Below, in pieces: positions 29,390 through 44,300 of a stretch of DNA of 64,000 bases. This DNA is from Zhengitettix transpicula (lineage: Eukaryota; Arthropoda; Insecta; Orthoptera; Tetrigidae), in assembly GCA_037074705.1 (NCBI GenBank), contig JAYJMR010000084.1, positions 48,917 to 112,916 on the forward strand, written 5' to 3'. The notes below the pieces were generated by a model. The model did not search any database. It saw nothing but the letters and a program-made list of their open reading frames with translations, and was not told where the DNA came from. Each line of letters opens with the position of its first letter. Within the stretch, counting starts at the first letter, position 1. Position numbers and translations under genes: made by a program.

Positions 29390-32300
29390 TCCGATATATT
29401 ATTTAATATTAATAGATTAAGATTTTAGAAGTGCTTGTTTGAGTAATTTTTATAAAGAACGAGTCATTTATTATGAAATAAGACTTTGTTATTTATAGAT
29501 TCTTTGTTGGTGAAATTCCAAACTTGTCGTCGAAACGTCGAAATATTGGGATATATTAATTAATATTAATAGTTTAAGATTTTAGATGTGCAGGTTTGAG
29601 TAATTTTTATAAAGAACGAATCATTTATTATTAAATAAGACTTTGTTATTTATAGATTCTTGGTTGGTGAAATTCTAAACTTGTCGTCGAAACGTCGAAA
29701 TATTGGGATATATTAATTAATATTAATAGATTAAGATTTTAGAAGTGCAGGTTTGAGTAATTTTTATAAAGAACGAGTCATTTATTATTAAATAAGACTT
29801 TGTTATTTGAAGATTCTTGGTTGGTGAAATTCCAAACGTGTAGTCGAAACGTCGAAATATTCCGATATATTAATTAATATTAATAGATTAAGATTTTAGA
29901 ATTGCTTGTTTGCGTAATTTTTATAAAGATCGAATCATTTATTATTAAATAAGACTTTGTTGTTTGAAGATTCTTGGTTGGTGAAATTCCAAACTTGTCG
30001 TCGAAACGTCGAAATATTACGATATATTAATTAATATTAATAGATTAAGATTTTAGAAGTGCAGGTTTGAGTAATTTTTATAGAGAACGAATCATTTATT
30101 ATTAAATAAGACTTTGTTATTTGAAGATTTTTGGTTGGTGAAATTCCAAACTTGTCGTCGAAACGTCGAAATATTACGATACATTAATTAATATTAATAG
30201 ATTAAGATTTTAGAAGTGCAGGTTTGAGTAATTTTTATAAAGAACGAATCATTTATTATGAAATAAGACTTTGTTATTTTTAGTTTCTTGGTTGGTGAAA
30301 TTCCAAACTTGTCGTCGAAACGTCGAAATATTACGATATATTAATTAATATTAATAGATTAAGATTTTAGAAGTGCAGGTTTGAGTAATTTTTATAAAGA
30401 ACGAGTCATTTATTATTAAATAAGACTTTGTTATTTGAAGATTCTTGGTTGGTTAAATTCCAAACTTGTCGTCGAAACGTCGAAATATTACGATATATTA
30501 ATTAATATTAATAGATTAAGATTTTAGAAGTGCAGGTTTGAGTAATTTTTATGAAGAACGAGTCATTTATTATTAAATAAGACTTTGTTATTTGAAGATC
30601 CTTGGTTGGTGAAATTCCAAACTTGTCGTCGAAACGTCGAAATATTACGATATATTAATTAATATTAATAGATTAAGATTTTTGAAGTGCAGGTTTGAGT
30701 AATTTTTATAAAGAACGAATCATTTATTATGAAATAAGACTTTGTTATTTTTAGTTTCTTGGTTGGTGAAATTCCAAACTTGTCGTCGAAACGTCGAAAT
30801 ATTACGATATATTAATTAATATTAATAGATTAAGATTTTAGAAGTGCAGGTTTGAGTAATTTTTATAAAGAACGAGTCATTTATTATTAAATAAGACTTT
30901 GTTATTTGAAGATTCTTGGTTGGTGAAATTCCAAACTTGTCGTCGAAACGTCGAAATATTACGATATATTAATTAATATTAATAGATTAAGATTTTAGAA
31001 GTGCAGGTTTGAGTAATTTTTATGAAGAACGAGTCATTTATTATTAAATAAGACTTTGTTATTTGAAGATTCTTGGTTGGTGAAATTCCAAACTTGTCGT
31101 CGAAACGTCGAAATATTACGATATATTAATTAATATTAATAGATTAAGATTTTAGAAGTGCAGGTTTGAGTAATTTTTATAAAGAACGAGTCATTTATTA
31201 TGAAATAAGACTTTGTTATTTGAAGATTCTTGGTTGGTGAAATTCCAAACTTGTCGTCGAAACGTCGAAATATTACGATATATTAATTAATATTAATAGA
31301 TTAAGATTTTAAAAGTGCTGGTTTGAGTAATTTTTATAAAGAACGAGTCATTTATTATGAAATAAGACTTTGTTATTTTTAGTTTCTTGGTTGGTAAAAT
31401 TCCAAACTTGTCGTCGAAACGTCGAAATATTACGATATATTCATTAATATTAATAGATTAAGATTTTAGAAGTGCTGGTTTGAGTAATTTTTATAAAGAA
31501 CGAGTCATTTATTATGAAATAAGACTTTGTTATTTGAAGATTCTTGGTTGGTGAAATTCCAAACTTGTCGTCGAAACGTCGAAATATTACGATATATTAA
31601 TTAATATTAATAGATTAAGATTTTAGAAGTGCTGGTTTGAGTAATTTTTATAAAGAACGAGTCATTTATTATGAAATAAGACTTTGTTATTTGAAGATTC
31701 TTGGTTTCATGAAATTCCAAACGTGTAGTCGAAACGTCGAAATATTCCGATATATTAATTAATATTAATAGATTAAGATTTTAGAAGTGCTTGTTTGCGT
31801 AATTTTTATAAAGATCGAATCATTTATTATTAAATAAGACTTTGTTATTTGAAGATTCTTGGTTGGTGAAATTCCAAACTTGTCGTCGAAACGTCGAAAT
31901 ATTACGATATATTAATTAATATTAATAGATTAAGATTTTGGAAGTGCAGGTTTGAGTAATTTTTATAGAGAACGAATCATTTATTATTAAATAAGACTTT
32001 GTTATTTGAAGATTCTTGGTTGGTGAAATTCCAAACTTGTCGTCGAAACGTCGAAATATTACGATATATTAATTAATAATAATAGATTAAGATTTTAGAA
32101 GTGCAGGTTTGAGTAATTTTTATAAAGAACGAATCATTTATTATGAAATAAGACTTTGTTATTTTTAGTTTTTTGGTTGGTGAAATTCCAAACTTGTCGT
32201 CGAAACGTCGAAATATTACGATATATTAATTAATATTAATAGATTAAGATTTTAGAAGTGCAGGTTTGAGTAATTTTTATAAAAAACGAGTCATTTATTA

Positions 32301-35300
32301 TTAAATAAGACTTTGTTATTTGAAGATTCTTGGTTGGTGAAATTCCAAACTTGTCGTCGAAACGTCGAAATATTACGATATATTAATTAATATTAATAGA
32401 TTAAGATTTTAGAAGTGCAGGTTTGAGTAATTTTTATGAAGAACGAGTCATTTATTATTAAATAAGACTTTGTTATTTGAAGATTCTTGGTTGGTGAAAT
32501 TCCAAACTTGTCGTTGAAACGTCGAAATATTACGATATATTAATTAATATTAATAGATTAAGATTTTAGAAGTGCAGGTTTGAGTAATTTTTATAAAGAA
32601 CGAATCATTTATTATGAAATAAGACTTTGTTATTTTTAGTTTCCTGGTTGGTGAAATTCCAAACTTGTCGTCGAAACGTCGAAATATTACGATATATTAA
32701 TTAATATTAATAGATTAAGATTTTAGAAGTGCAAGTTTGAGTAATTTTTATAAAGAACGAGTCATTTATTATTAAATAAGACTTTGTTATTTGAAGATTC
32801 TTGGTTGGTGAAATTCCAAACTTGTCGTCGAAACGTCGAAATATTACGATATATTAATTAATATTAATAGATTAAGATTTTAGAAGTGCAGGTTTGAGTA
32901 ATTTTTATGAAGAACGAGTCATTTATTATTAAATAAGACTTTGATATTTGAAGATTCTTGGTTGGTGAAATTCCAAACTTGTCGTCGAAACGTCGAAATA
33001 TTACGATATATTAATTAATATTAATAGATTAAGATTTTAGAAGTGCAGGTTTGAGTAATTTTTATAAAGAACGAGTCATTTATTATGAAATAAGACTTTG
33101 TTATTTGAAGATTCTTTGTTGGTGAAATTCCAAACTTGTCGTCGAAACGTCGAAATATTACGATATATTAATTAATATTAATAGATTAAGATTTTAAAAG
33201 TGCTGGTTTGAGTAATTTTTATAAAGAACGAGTCATTTATTATGAAATAAGACTTTGTTATTTTTAGTTTCTTGGTTGGTGAAATTCCAAACTTGTCGTC
33301 GAAACGTCGAAATATTACGATATATTAATTAATATTAATAGATTAAGATTTTAGAAGTGCTGGTTTGAGTAATTTTTATAAAGAACGAGTCATTTATTAT
33401 GAAATAAGACTTTGTTATTTGAAGATTCTTGGTTGGTGAAATTCCAAACTTGTCGTCGAAACGTCGAAGTATTACGATATATTAATTAATATTAATAGAT
33501 TAAGATTTCAGAAGTGCTGGTTTGAGTAATTTTTATAAAGAACGAGTCATTTATTATGAAATAAGACTTTGTTATTTGACGATTCTTGGTTGGTGAAATT
33601 CCAAACTTGTCGTCGAAACGTCGAAATATTACGATATATTAATTAATATTAATAGATTAAGATTTTAGAAGTGCTGGTTTGAGTAATTTTTATAAAGAAC
33701 GAGTCATTTATTATGAAATAAGACTTTTTTATTTGAAGATTCTTGGTTGGTGAAATTCCAAACTTGTCGTCGAAACGTCGAAATATTACGATATATTAAT
33801 TAATATTAATAGATTAAGATTTTAGAAGTGCTGGTTTGAGTAATTTTTATAAAGAACGAGTCATTTATTATGAAATAAGACTTTGTTATTTGAAGATTCT
33901 TGGTTGGTGAAATTCCAAACTTGTCGTCGAAACGTCGAAATATTGGGATATATTAATTAATATTAATAGATTAAGATTTTAGAAGTGCTGGTTTGACTAA
34001 TTTTTATAAAGAACGTATCATTTATTATGAAATAAGACTTTGTTATTTTTAGTTTCTTGGTTGGTGAAATTCCAAACTTGTCGTCGAAACGTCGAAATAT
34101 TACGATATATTAATTAATATTAATAGATTAAGATTTTAGAAGTGCTGGTTTGAGTAATTTTTATAAAGAACGAGTCATTTATTATGAAATAAGACTTTGT
34201 TATTTGAAGATTCTTGGTTGGTGAAATTCCAAACTTGTCGTCGAAACGTCGAAATATTACGATATATTAATTAATATTAATAGATTAAGATTTTAGAAGT
34301 GCTGGTTTGAGTAATTTTTATAAAGAAGGAGTCATTTATTATGAAATAAGACTTTGTTATTTGAAGATTCTTGGTTGGTGAAATTCCAAACTTGTCGTCG
34401 AAACGTCGAAGTATTACGATATATTAATTAATATTAATAGATTAAGATTTTCGAAGTGCTGGTTTGAGTAATTTTTATAAAGAACGAGTCATTTATTATG
34501 AAATAAGACTTTGTTATTTGAAGATTCTTGGTTGGTGAAATTCCAAACTTGTCGTCGAAACGTCGAAATATTACGATATATTAATTAATATTAATAGATT
34601 AGGATGTTAGAAGTGCTGGTTTGAGTAATTTTTATAAAGAACGAGTCATTTATTATGAAATAAGACTTTGTTATTTGAAGATTCTTGGTTGGTGAAATTC
34701 CAAACTTGTCGTCGAAACGTCGAAATATTACGATATATTAATTAATATTAATAGATTAAGATTTTAGAAGTGGGTGTTTGAGTAATTTTTATAAAGAACG
34801 AGTCATTTATTATGAAATAAGACTTTGTTATTTGAAGATTCTTGGTTGGTGAAATTCCAAACTTGTCGTCGAAACGTCAAAAAATTACGATATATTAATT
34901 AATATTAATAGATTAAGATTTTAGAAGTGCTGGTTTGAGTAATTTTTATAAAGAACGAGTCATTTATTATGAAATAAGACTTTGTTATTTGAAGATTCTT
35001 GGTTGGTGAAATTCCAAACTTGTCGTCGAAACGTCGAAATATTATCATATATTAATTAATATTAATAGATTAAGATTTTAGAAGTGCAGGTTTGAGTAAT
35101 TTTTATAAAGAACGAGTCATTTATTATGAAATAAGACTTTGTTATTTGAAGATTCTTGGTTGGTGAAATTCCAAACTTGTCGTCGAAACGTCGAAATATT
35201 ATCATATATTAATTAATATTAATAGATTAAGATTTTAGAAGTGCTGGTTTGAGTAATTTTTATAAAGAACGAATCATTTATTATGAAATAAGACTTTGTT

Positions 35301-37083
35301 ATTTTTAGTATCTTGGTTGATGAAATTCCAAACTTGTTGTCGAAACGTCGAAATATTATCATATATTAATTAATATTAATAGATTAAGATTTTATAAGTG
35401 CAGGTTTGAGTAATTTTTATAAAGAACGAATCATTTATTATGAAATAAGACTTTGTTATTTTTAGTTTCTTGGTTTGTGAAATTCCAAACTTGTCGTCGA
35501 AACGTCGTAATAATACGATATATTAATTAATATTAATAGATTAAGATTTTTGAAGTGCAGGTTTGAGTAATTTTTATAAAGAACGAGTCATTTATTATGA
35601 AATAAGACTTTGTTATTTTTAGTTTCTTGGTTGGTGAAATTCCAAACTTGTCGTCGAAACGTCGAAATATTGGGATATATTAATTAATATTAATAGATTA
35701 AGATTTTAGAAGTGCTGGTTTGAGTAATTTTTATAAAGAACGGGTCATTTATTATGAAATAAGTTTTTGTTATTTTTAGATTCTTGGTTGGTGAAATTCC
35801 AAACTTGTCGTCGAAACGTCGTAATAATACGATATATTAATTAATATTAATAGATTAAGATTTTTGAAGTGCAGGTTTGAGTAATTTTTATAAAGAACGA
35901 TTCATTTATTATGAAATAAGACTTTGTTATTTTTAGTTTCTTGGGTGGTGAAATTCCAAACTTGTCGTCGAAACGTCGAAATATTGGGATACATTAATTA
36001 ATATTAATAGATTAAGATTTTAGAAGTGCTGGTTTGAGTAATTTTTATAAAGAACGAATCATTTATTATGAAATAAGACTTTGTTATTTTTAGTTTCTTG
36101 GTTGGTGAAATTCCAAACTTGTAGTCGAAACGTCGAAATATTGGGATATATTAATTAATATTAATAAATTAAGATTTTAGAAGTGCTGGTTTGAGTAATT
36201 TTTATAAAGAACGGGTCATTTATTATGAAATAAGACTTTGTTATTTTTAGATTCTTGGTTGGTGAAATTCCAAACTTGTCGTCGAAACGTCGTAATAATA
36301 CGATATATTAATTGATATTAATAGATTAAGATTTTTGAAGTGCAGGTTTGAGTAATTTTTATAAAGAACGAGTTATTTATTATGAAATAAGACTTTGTTA
36401 TTTTTAGTTTCTTGGTTGGTGAAATTCCAAACTTGTCGTCGAAACGTCGAAATATTACGATATATTAATTAATATTAATAGATTAAGATTTTAGAAGTGC
36501 TGGTTTGAGTAATTTTTATAAAGAACGTATCATTTATTATGAAATAACACTTTGTTATTTTTAGTTTTTTGGTTGGTGAAATTCCAAACTTGTCGTCGAA
36601 ACGTCGAAATATTACGATATATTAATTAATATTAATAGATTAAGATTTTAGAAGTGCTGGTTTGAGTAATTTTTATAAAGAACGAGTCATTTATTATGAA
36701 ATAAGACTTTGTTATTTGAAGATTCTTGGTTGGTGAAATTCCAAACTTGTCGTCGAAACGTCGAAATATTACGATATATTAATTAATATTGATAGATTAA
36801 GATTTTAGAAGTGCTGGTTTGAGTAATTTTTATAAAGAACGAGTCATTTATTATGAAATAAGACTTTGTTATTTGAAGATTCTTGGTTGGTGAAATTCCA
36901 AACTTGTCGTCGAAACGTCGAAGTATTACGATATATTAATTAATATTAATAGATTAAGATTTTCGAAGTGCTGGTTTGAGTAATTTTTATAAAGAACGAG
37001 TCATTTATTATGAAATAAGACTTTGTTATTTGAAGATTCTTGGTTGGTGAAATTCCAAACTTGTCGTCGAAACGTCGAAATAT
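29390..37083 (+). repeat. Large satellite tandem duplication, copy 2 (about 49 monomers)
   Basis: Second copy of the 7.4-7.7 kb block, abutting copy 1 without spacer. It opens with ATATTCCGATATATTATTTAAT, as copy 1 does apart from ATATTTCG there, and ends with the GAAGTATTACG and TTTTCGAAGTGC monomers that also end copy 1 (29229/36923; 29270/36964). Beyond 37083 no third copy starts; monomers of the TTAGGATTTT type follow instead. The two copies differ by scattered substitutions and small indels, for example a short deletion near 24979 in copy 1. Confidence 0.87.
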
Positions 37084-39650
37084 TACGATATATTAATTAA
37101 TATTAATAGATTAGGATTTTAGAAGTGCTGGTTTGAGTAATTTTTATAAAGAACGAGTCATTTATTATGAAATAAGACTTTGTTATTTGAAGATTCTTGG
37201 TTGGTGAAATTCCAAACTTGTCGTCGAAACGTCGAAATATTACGATATATTAATTAATATTAATAGATTAAGATTTTAGAAGTGCTGGTTTGAGTAATTT
37301 TTATAAAGAACGAGTCATTTATTATGAAATAAGACTTTGTTATTTGAAGATTCTTGGTTGGTGAAATTCCAAACTTGTCGTCGAAACGTCAATAAATTAC
37401 GATATATTAATTAATATTAATAGATTAAGATTTTAGAAGTGCTGGTTTGAGTAATTTTTATAAAGAACGAGTCATTTATTATGAAATAAGACTTTGTTAT
37501 TTGAAGATTTTTGGTTGGTGAAATTCCAAACTTGTCGTCGAAACGTCGAAATATTATCATATATTAATTAATATGAATAGATTAAGATTTTAGAAGTGCA
37601 GGTTTGAGTAATTTTTATAAAGAACGAGTCATTTATTATGAAATAAGACTTTGTTATTTGAAGATTCTTGGTTGGTGAAATTCCAAACTTGTCGTCGAAA
37701 CGTCGAAATATTATCATATATTAATTAATATTAATAGATTAAGATTTTAGAAGTGCTGGTTTGAGTAATTTTTATAAAGAACGAATCATTTATTATGAAA
37801 TAAGACTTTGTTATTTTTAGTATCTTGGTTGATGAAATTCCAAACTTGTCGTCGAAACGTCGAAATATTATCATATATTAATTAATATTAATAGATTAAG
37901 ATTTTAGAAGTGCAGGTTTGAGTAATTTTTATAAAGAACGAGTCATTTATTATGAAATAAGACTTTGTTATTTTTAGTTTCTTGGTTGGTGAAATTCCAA
38001 ACTTGTCGTCGAAACGTCGAAATATTGGGATATATTAATTAATATTAATAGATTAAGATTTTAGAAGTGCTGGTTTGAGTAATTTTTATAAAGAACGGGT
38101 CATTTATTATGAAATAAGTTTTTGTTATTTTTAGATTCTTGGTTGGTGAAATTCCAAACTTGTCGTCGAAACGTCGTAATAATACGATATATTAATTAAT
38201 ATTAATAGATTAAGATTTTTGAAGTGCAGGTTTGAGTAATTTTTATAAAGAACGAGTCATTTATTATGAAATAAGACTTTGTTATTTTTAGTTTCTTGGT
38301 TGGTGAAATTCCAAACTTGTCGTCGAAACGTCGAAATATTACGATATATTAATTAATATTAATAGATTAAGATTTTAGAAGTGCTGGTTTGAGTAATTTT
38401 TATAAAGAACGAGTCATTTATTATGAAATAAGACTTTGTTATTTGAAGATTCTTGGTTGGTGAAATTCCAAACTTGTCGTCGAAACGTCGAAATATTACG
38501 ATATATTAATTAATATTAATAGATTAAGATTTTAGAAGTGCTGGTTTGAGTAATTTTTATAAAGAACGAGTCATTTATTATGAAATAAGACTTTGTTATT
38601 TGAAGATTCTTGGTTGGTGAAATTCCAAACTTGTCGTCGAAACGTCGAAGTATTACGATATATTAATTAATATTAATAGATTAAGATTTTCGAAGTGCTG
38701 GTTTGAGTAATTTTTATAAAGAACGAGTCATTTATTATGAAATAAGACTTTGTTATTTGAAGATTCTTGGTTGGTGAAATTCCAAACTTGTCGTCGAAAC
38801 GTCGAAATATTACGATATATTAATTAATATTAATAGATTAGGATTTTAGAAGTGCTGGTTTGAGTAATTTTTATAAAGAACGAGTCATTTATTATGAAAT
38901 AAGACTTTGTTATTTGAAGATTCTTGGTTGGTGAAATTCCAAACTTGTCGTCGAAACGTCGAAATATTACGATATATTAATTAATATTAATAGATTAAGA
39001 TTTTAGAAGTGCTGGTTTGAGTAATTTTTATAAAGAACGAGTCATTTATTATGAAATAAGACTTTGTTATTTGAAGATTCTTGGTTGGTGAAATTCCAAA
39101 CTTGTCGTCGAAACGTCAATAAATTACGATATATTAATTAATATTAATAGATTAAGATTTTAGAAGTGCTGGTTTGAGTAATTTTTATAAAGAACGAGTC
39201 ATTTATTATGAAATAAGACTCTGTTATTTGAAGATTCTTGGTTGGTGAAATTCCATACTTGTCGTCGAAACGTCGAAATATTATCATATATTAATTAATA
39301 TTAATAGATTAAGATTTTAGAAGTGCAGGTTTGAGTAATTTTTATAAAGAACGAGTCATTTATTATGAAATAAGACTTTGTTATTTGAAGATTCTTGGTT
39401 GGTGAAATTCCAAACTTGTCGTCGAAACGTCGAAATATTATCATATATTAATTAATATTAATAGATTAAGATTTTAGAAGTGCTGGTTTGAGTAATTTTT
39501 ATAAAGAACGAATCATTTATTATGAAATAAGACTTTGTTATTTTTAGTATCTTGGTTGATGAAATTCCAAACTTGTCGTCGAAACGTCGAAATATTATCA
39601 TATATTAATTAATATTAATAGATTAAGATTTTAGAAGTGCAGGTTTGAGT
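36600..39650 (+). repeat. 11-monomer higher-order repeat (1727 bp), two copies
   Basis: Markers recur exactly 1727 bp (11 x 157) apart: TTAGGATTTT (37111/38838), AATAAATTACG (37391/39118) and GATGAAATTCC (37831/39558). The pattern breaks near 37.95 kb, where copy 1 passes into GGG-type and copy 2 into TCGTAATAATACG-type monomers. The start is approximate. It overlaps the end of the 7.7-kb block, so it is a later or nested amplification. Confidence 0.85.
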
Positions 39651-41947
39651 AATTTTTATAAAGAACGAATCATTTATTATGAAATAAGACTTTGTTATTT
39701 TTAGTTTCTTGGTTGGTGAAATTCCAAACTTGTCGTCGAAACGTCGTAATAATACGATATATATTAATTAATATTAATAGATTAAGATTTTTGAAGTGCA
39801 GGTTTGAGTAATTTTTATAAAGAACGAGTCATTTATTATGAAATAAGACTTTGTTATTTTTAGTTTCTTGGTTGGTGAAATTCCAAACTTGTCGTCGAAA
39901 CGTCGAAATATTGGGATATATTAATTAATATTAATAGATTAAGATTTTAGAAGTGCTGGTTTGAGTAATTTTTATAAAGAACGGGTCATTTATTATGAAA
40001 TAAGTTTTTGTTATTTTTAGATTCTTGGTTGGTGAAATTCCAAACTTGTCGTCGAAACGTCGTAATAATACGATATATTAATTAATATTAATAGATTAAG
40101 ATTTTTGAAGTGCAGGTTTGAGTAATTTTTATAAAGAACGATTCATTTATTATGAAATAAGACTTTGTTATTTTTAGTTTCTTGGGTGGTGAAATTCCAA
40201 ACTTGTCGTCGAAACGTCTAAATATTGGGATATATTAATTAATATTAATAGATTAAGATTTTAGAAGTGCTGGTTTGAGTAATTTTTATAAAGAACGAAT
40301 CATTTATTATGAAATAAGACTTTGTTATTTTTAGTTTCTTGGTTGGTGAAATTCCAAACTTGTAGTCGAAACGTCGAAATATTGGGATATATTAATTAAT
40401 ATTAATAAATTAAGATTTTAGAAGTGCTGGTTTGAGTAATTTTTATAAAGAACGGGTCATTTATTATGAAATAAGACTTTGTTATTTTTAGATTCTTGGT
40501 TGGTGAAATTCCAAACTTGTCGTCGAAACGTCGTAATAATACGATATATTAATTGATATTAATAGATTAAGATTTTTGAAGTGCAGGTTTGAGTAATTTT
40601 TATAAAGAACGAGTTATTTATTATGAAATAAGACTTTGTTATTTTTAGTTTCTTGGTTGGTGAAATTCCAAACTTGTCGTCGAAACGTCGAAATATTGGG
40701 ATATATTAATAAATATTAATAGATTAAGATTTTAGAAGTGCTGGTTTGAGTAATTTTTATAAAGAACGGGTCATTTATTATGAAATAAGACTTTGTTATT
40801 TTTAGATTCTTGGTTGGTGAAATTCCAAACTTGTCGTCGAAACGTCGTAATAATACGATATATTAATTAATATTAATAGATTAAGATTTTTGAAGTGCAG
40901 GTTTGAGTAATTTTTATAAAGAACGAGTCATTTATTATGAAATAAGACTTTGTTATTTTTAGTTTCTTGGTTGGTGAAATTCCAAACTTGTCGTCGAAAC
41001 GTCGTAATAATACGATATATTAATTAATATTAATAGATTAAGATTTTTGAAGTACAGGTTTGAGTAATTTTTATAAAGAACGAGTCATTTATTATGAAAT
41101 AAGACTTTGTTATTTTTAGTTTCTTGGTTGGTGAAATTCCAAACTTGTCGTCAAACGTCGAAATATTGGGATATATTAATTAATATTAATAGATTAAGAT
41201 TTTAGAAGTGCTGGTTTGAGTAATTTTAATAAAGAACGAATCATTTATTATGAAATAAGACTTTGTTATTTTTAGTTTCTTGGTTGGTGAAATTCCAAAC
41301 TTGTCGTCGAAACGTCGTAATAATACGATATATTAATAAATATTAATAGATTAAGATTTTTGAAGTGCAGGTTTGAGTAATTTTTATAAAGAACGAGTCA
41401 TTTATTATAAAATAAGACTTTGTTATTTTTAGATTCTTGGTTGGTGAAATTCCAAACTTGTCGTCGAAACGTCGAAATATTACGATATATTAATTAATAT
41501 TAATAGATTAAGATTTTAGAAGTGCAGGTTTGACTAATTTTTATAAAGAACGAGTCATTTATTATGAAATAAGACTTTGTTATTTGAAGATTCTTGGTTG
41601 GTGAAATTCCAAACTTGTCGTCGAAACGTCGAAATATTACGATATATTAATTAATATTAATAGATTAAGATTTTAGAAGTGCAGGTTTGACTAATTTTTA
41701 TAAAGAACGAGTCATTTATTATGAAATAAGACTTTGTTATTTGAAGATTCTTGGTTGATGAAATTCCAAACTTGTCGTCAAAACGTCGAAATATTACGAT
41801 ATATTAATTAATATTAATAGATTAAGATTTTAGAAGTGCAGGTTTGAGTAATTTTTATAAAGAACGAATCATTTATTATGAAATAAGACTTTGTTATTTT
41901 TTGATTCTTGGTTGGTGAAATTCCAAACTTGTCGTCGAAACGTCGAA

Positions 41948-44300
41948 ATATTGGGATATATTAATTAATATTAATAGATTAAGATTTTAGAAGTCCAGGT
42001 TTGAGTAATTTTTATAAAGAACGAGTCATTTATTATGAAATAAGACTTTGTTATTTGAAGATTCTTGGTTGGTGAAATTCCAAACTTGTCGTCGAAACGT
42101 CGAAATATTGGGACATATTAATTAATATTAATAGATTAAGATTTTAGAAGTGCTGGTTTGAGTAATTTTTATAAAGAACGAGTCATTTATTATGAAATAA
42201 GACTTTGTTATTTATAGTTTCTTGGTTGGTGAAATTCCAAACTTGTCGTCGAAACGTCGAAATATTATGATATATTAATTAATATTAATAGATTAAGATT
42301 TTAGAAGTGCTGGTTTGAGTAATTTTTATAAAGAACGTGTCATTTATTATGAAATAAGACTTTGTTATTTGAAGATTCATGGTTGGTGAAATTCCAAACT
42401 TGTCGTCGAAACGTCGAAATATTACGATATATTAATTAATATTAATAGATTAAGATTTTTGAAGTGCAGGTTTGAGTAATTTTTATGAAGAACGAGTCAT
42501 TTATTGTGAAATAAGACTTTGTTATTTTTAGTTTCTTGGTTGGTGAAATTCCAAACTTGTCGTCGAAACGTCGAAATATTATGATATATTAATAAATATT
42601 AATAGATTAAGATTTTAGAAGTGCAGGTTTGAGTAATTTTTATAAAGAACGAGTCATTTATTATGAAATAAGACTTTGTTATTTGAAGATTCTTGGTTGG
42701 TGAAATTCCAAACTTGTCGTCGAAACGTCGAAATATTGGGATATATTAATTAATATTAATAGATTAAGATTTTAGAAGTGCTGGTTTGAGTAATTTTTAT
42801 AAAGAACGAGTCATTTATTATGAAATAAGACTTTGTTATTTGAAGATTCTTGGTTGGTGAAATTCCAAACTTTTCGTCGAAACGTCGAAATATTACGATA
42901 TATTAATTAATATTAATAGATTAAGATTTTAGAAGTGCAGGTTTGACTAATTTTTATAAAGAACGAGTCATTTATTATGGAAATAAGACTTTGTTATTTG
43001 AAGATTCTTGGTTGGTGAAATTCCAAACTTGTCGTCGAAACGTCGAAATATTACGATATATTAATTAATATTAATAGATTAAGATTTTAGAAGTGCAGGT
43101 TTGACTAATTTTTATAAAGAACGAGTCATTTATTATGAAATAAGACTTTGTTATTTGAAGAGTCTTGGTTGATGAAATTCCAAACTTGTCGTCAAAACGT
43201 CGAAATATTACGATATATTAATTAATATTAATAGATTAAGATTTTAGAAGTGCAGGTTTGACTAATTTTTATAAAGAACGAGTCATTTATTATGAAATAA
43301 GACTTTGTTATTTTTAGTTTCTTGGTTGGTGAAATTCCAAACTTGTCGTCGAAACGTCGTAATATTGGGATATATTAATTAATATTAATAGATTAAGATT
43401 TTAGAAGTGCAGGTTTGAGTAATTTTTATAAAGAACGAATCATTTATTATGAAATAAGACTTTGTTATTTTTAGATTCTTGGTTGGTGAAATTCCAAACT
43501 TGTCGTCGAAACGTCGAAATATTGGGATATATTAATTAATATTAATAGATTAAGATTTTAGAAGTCCAGGTTTGAGTAATTTTTATAAAGAACGAGTCAT
43601 TTATTATGAAATAAGACTTTGTTATTTGAAGATTCTTGGTTGGTGAAATTCCAAACTTGTCGTCGAAACGTCGAAATATTGGGACATATTAATTAATATT
43701 AATAGATTAAGATTTTAGAAGTGCTGGTTTGAGTAATTTTTATAAAGAACGAGTCATTTATTATGAAATAAGACTTTGTTATTTATAGTTTCTTGGTTGG
43801 TGAAATTCCAAACTTGTCGTCGAAACGTCGAAATATTATGATATATTAATTAATATTAATAGATTAAGATTTTAGAAGTGCTGGTTTGAGTAATTTTTAT
43901 AAAGAACGTGTCATTTATTATGAAATAAGACTTTGTTATTTGAAGATTCATGGTTGGTGAAATTCCAAACTTGTCGTCGAAACGTCGAAATATTACGATA
44001 TATTAATTAATATTAATAGATTAAGATTTTTGAAGTGCAGGTTTGAGTAATTTTTATGAAGAACGAGTCATTTATTGTGAAATAAGACTTTGTTATTTTT
44101 AGTTTCTTGGTTGGTGAAATTCCAAACTTGTCGTCGAAACGTCGAAATATTATGATATATTAATAAATATTAATAGATTAAGATTTTAGAAGTGCAGGTT
44201 TGAGTAATTTTTATAAAGAACGAGTCATTTATTATGAAATAAGACTCTGTTATTTGAAGATTCTTGGTTGGTGAAATTCCAAACTTGTCGTCGAAACGTC
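41948..44300 (+). repeat. 10-monomer offset repeat (1571 bp) in the satellite
   Basis: A run of about five monomers from 41948 (ATATTGGG, AAGTCCAGG at 41991, GGGACAT, ATGATAT, TTATTGTGAAAT at 42501) recurs from 43519 (AAGTCCAGG 43562, TTATTGTG 44072), an offset of 1571 bp. The extra 1 bp is explained by an inserted G in ATTATGGAAATAAG near 42978. Just upstream, the GATGAAATTCC marker repeats at 1414 bp (9 monomers, 41757/43171), so the exchange was not uniform. Confidence 0.82.
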
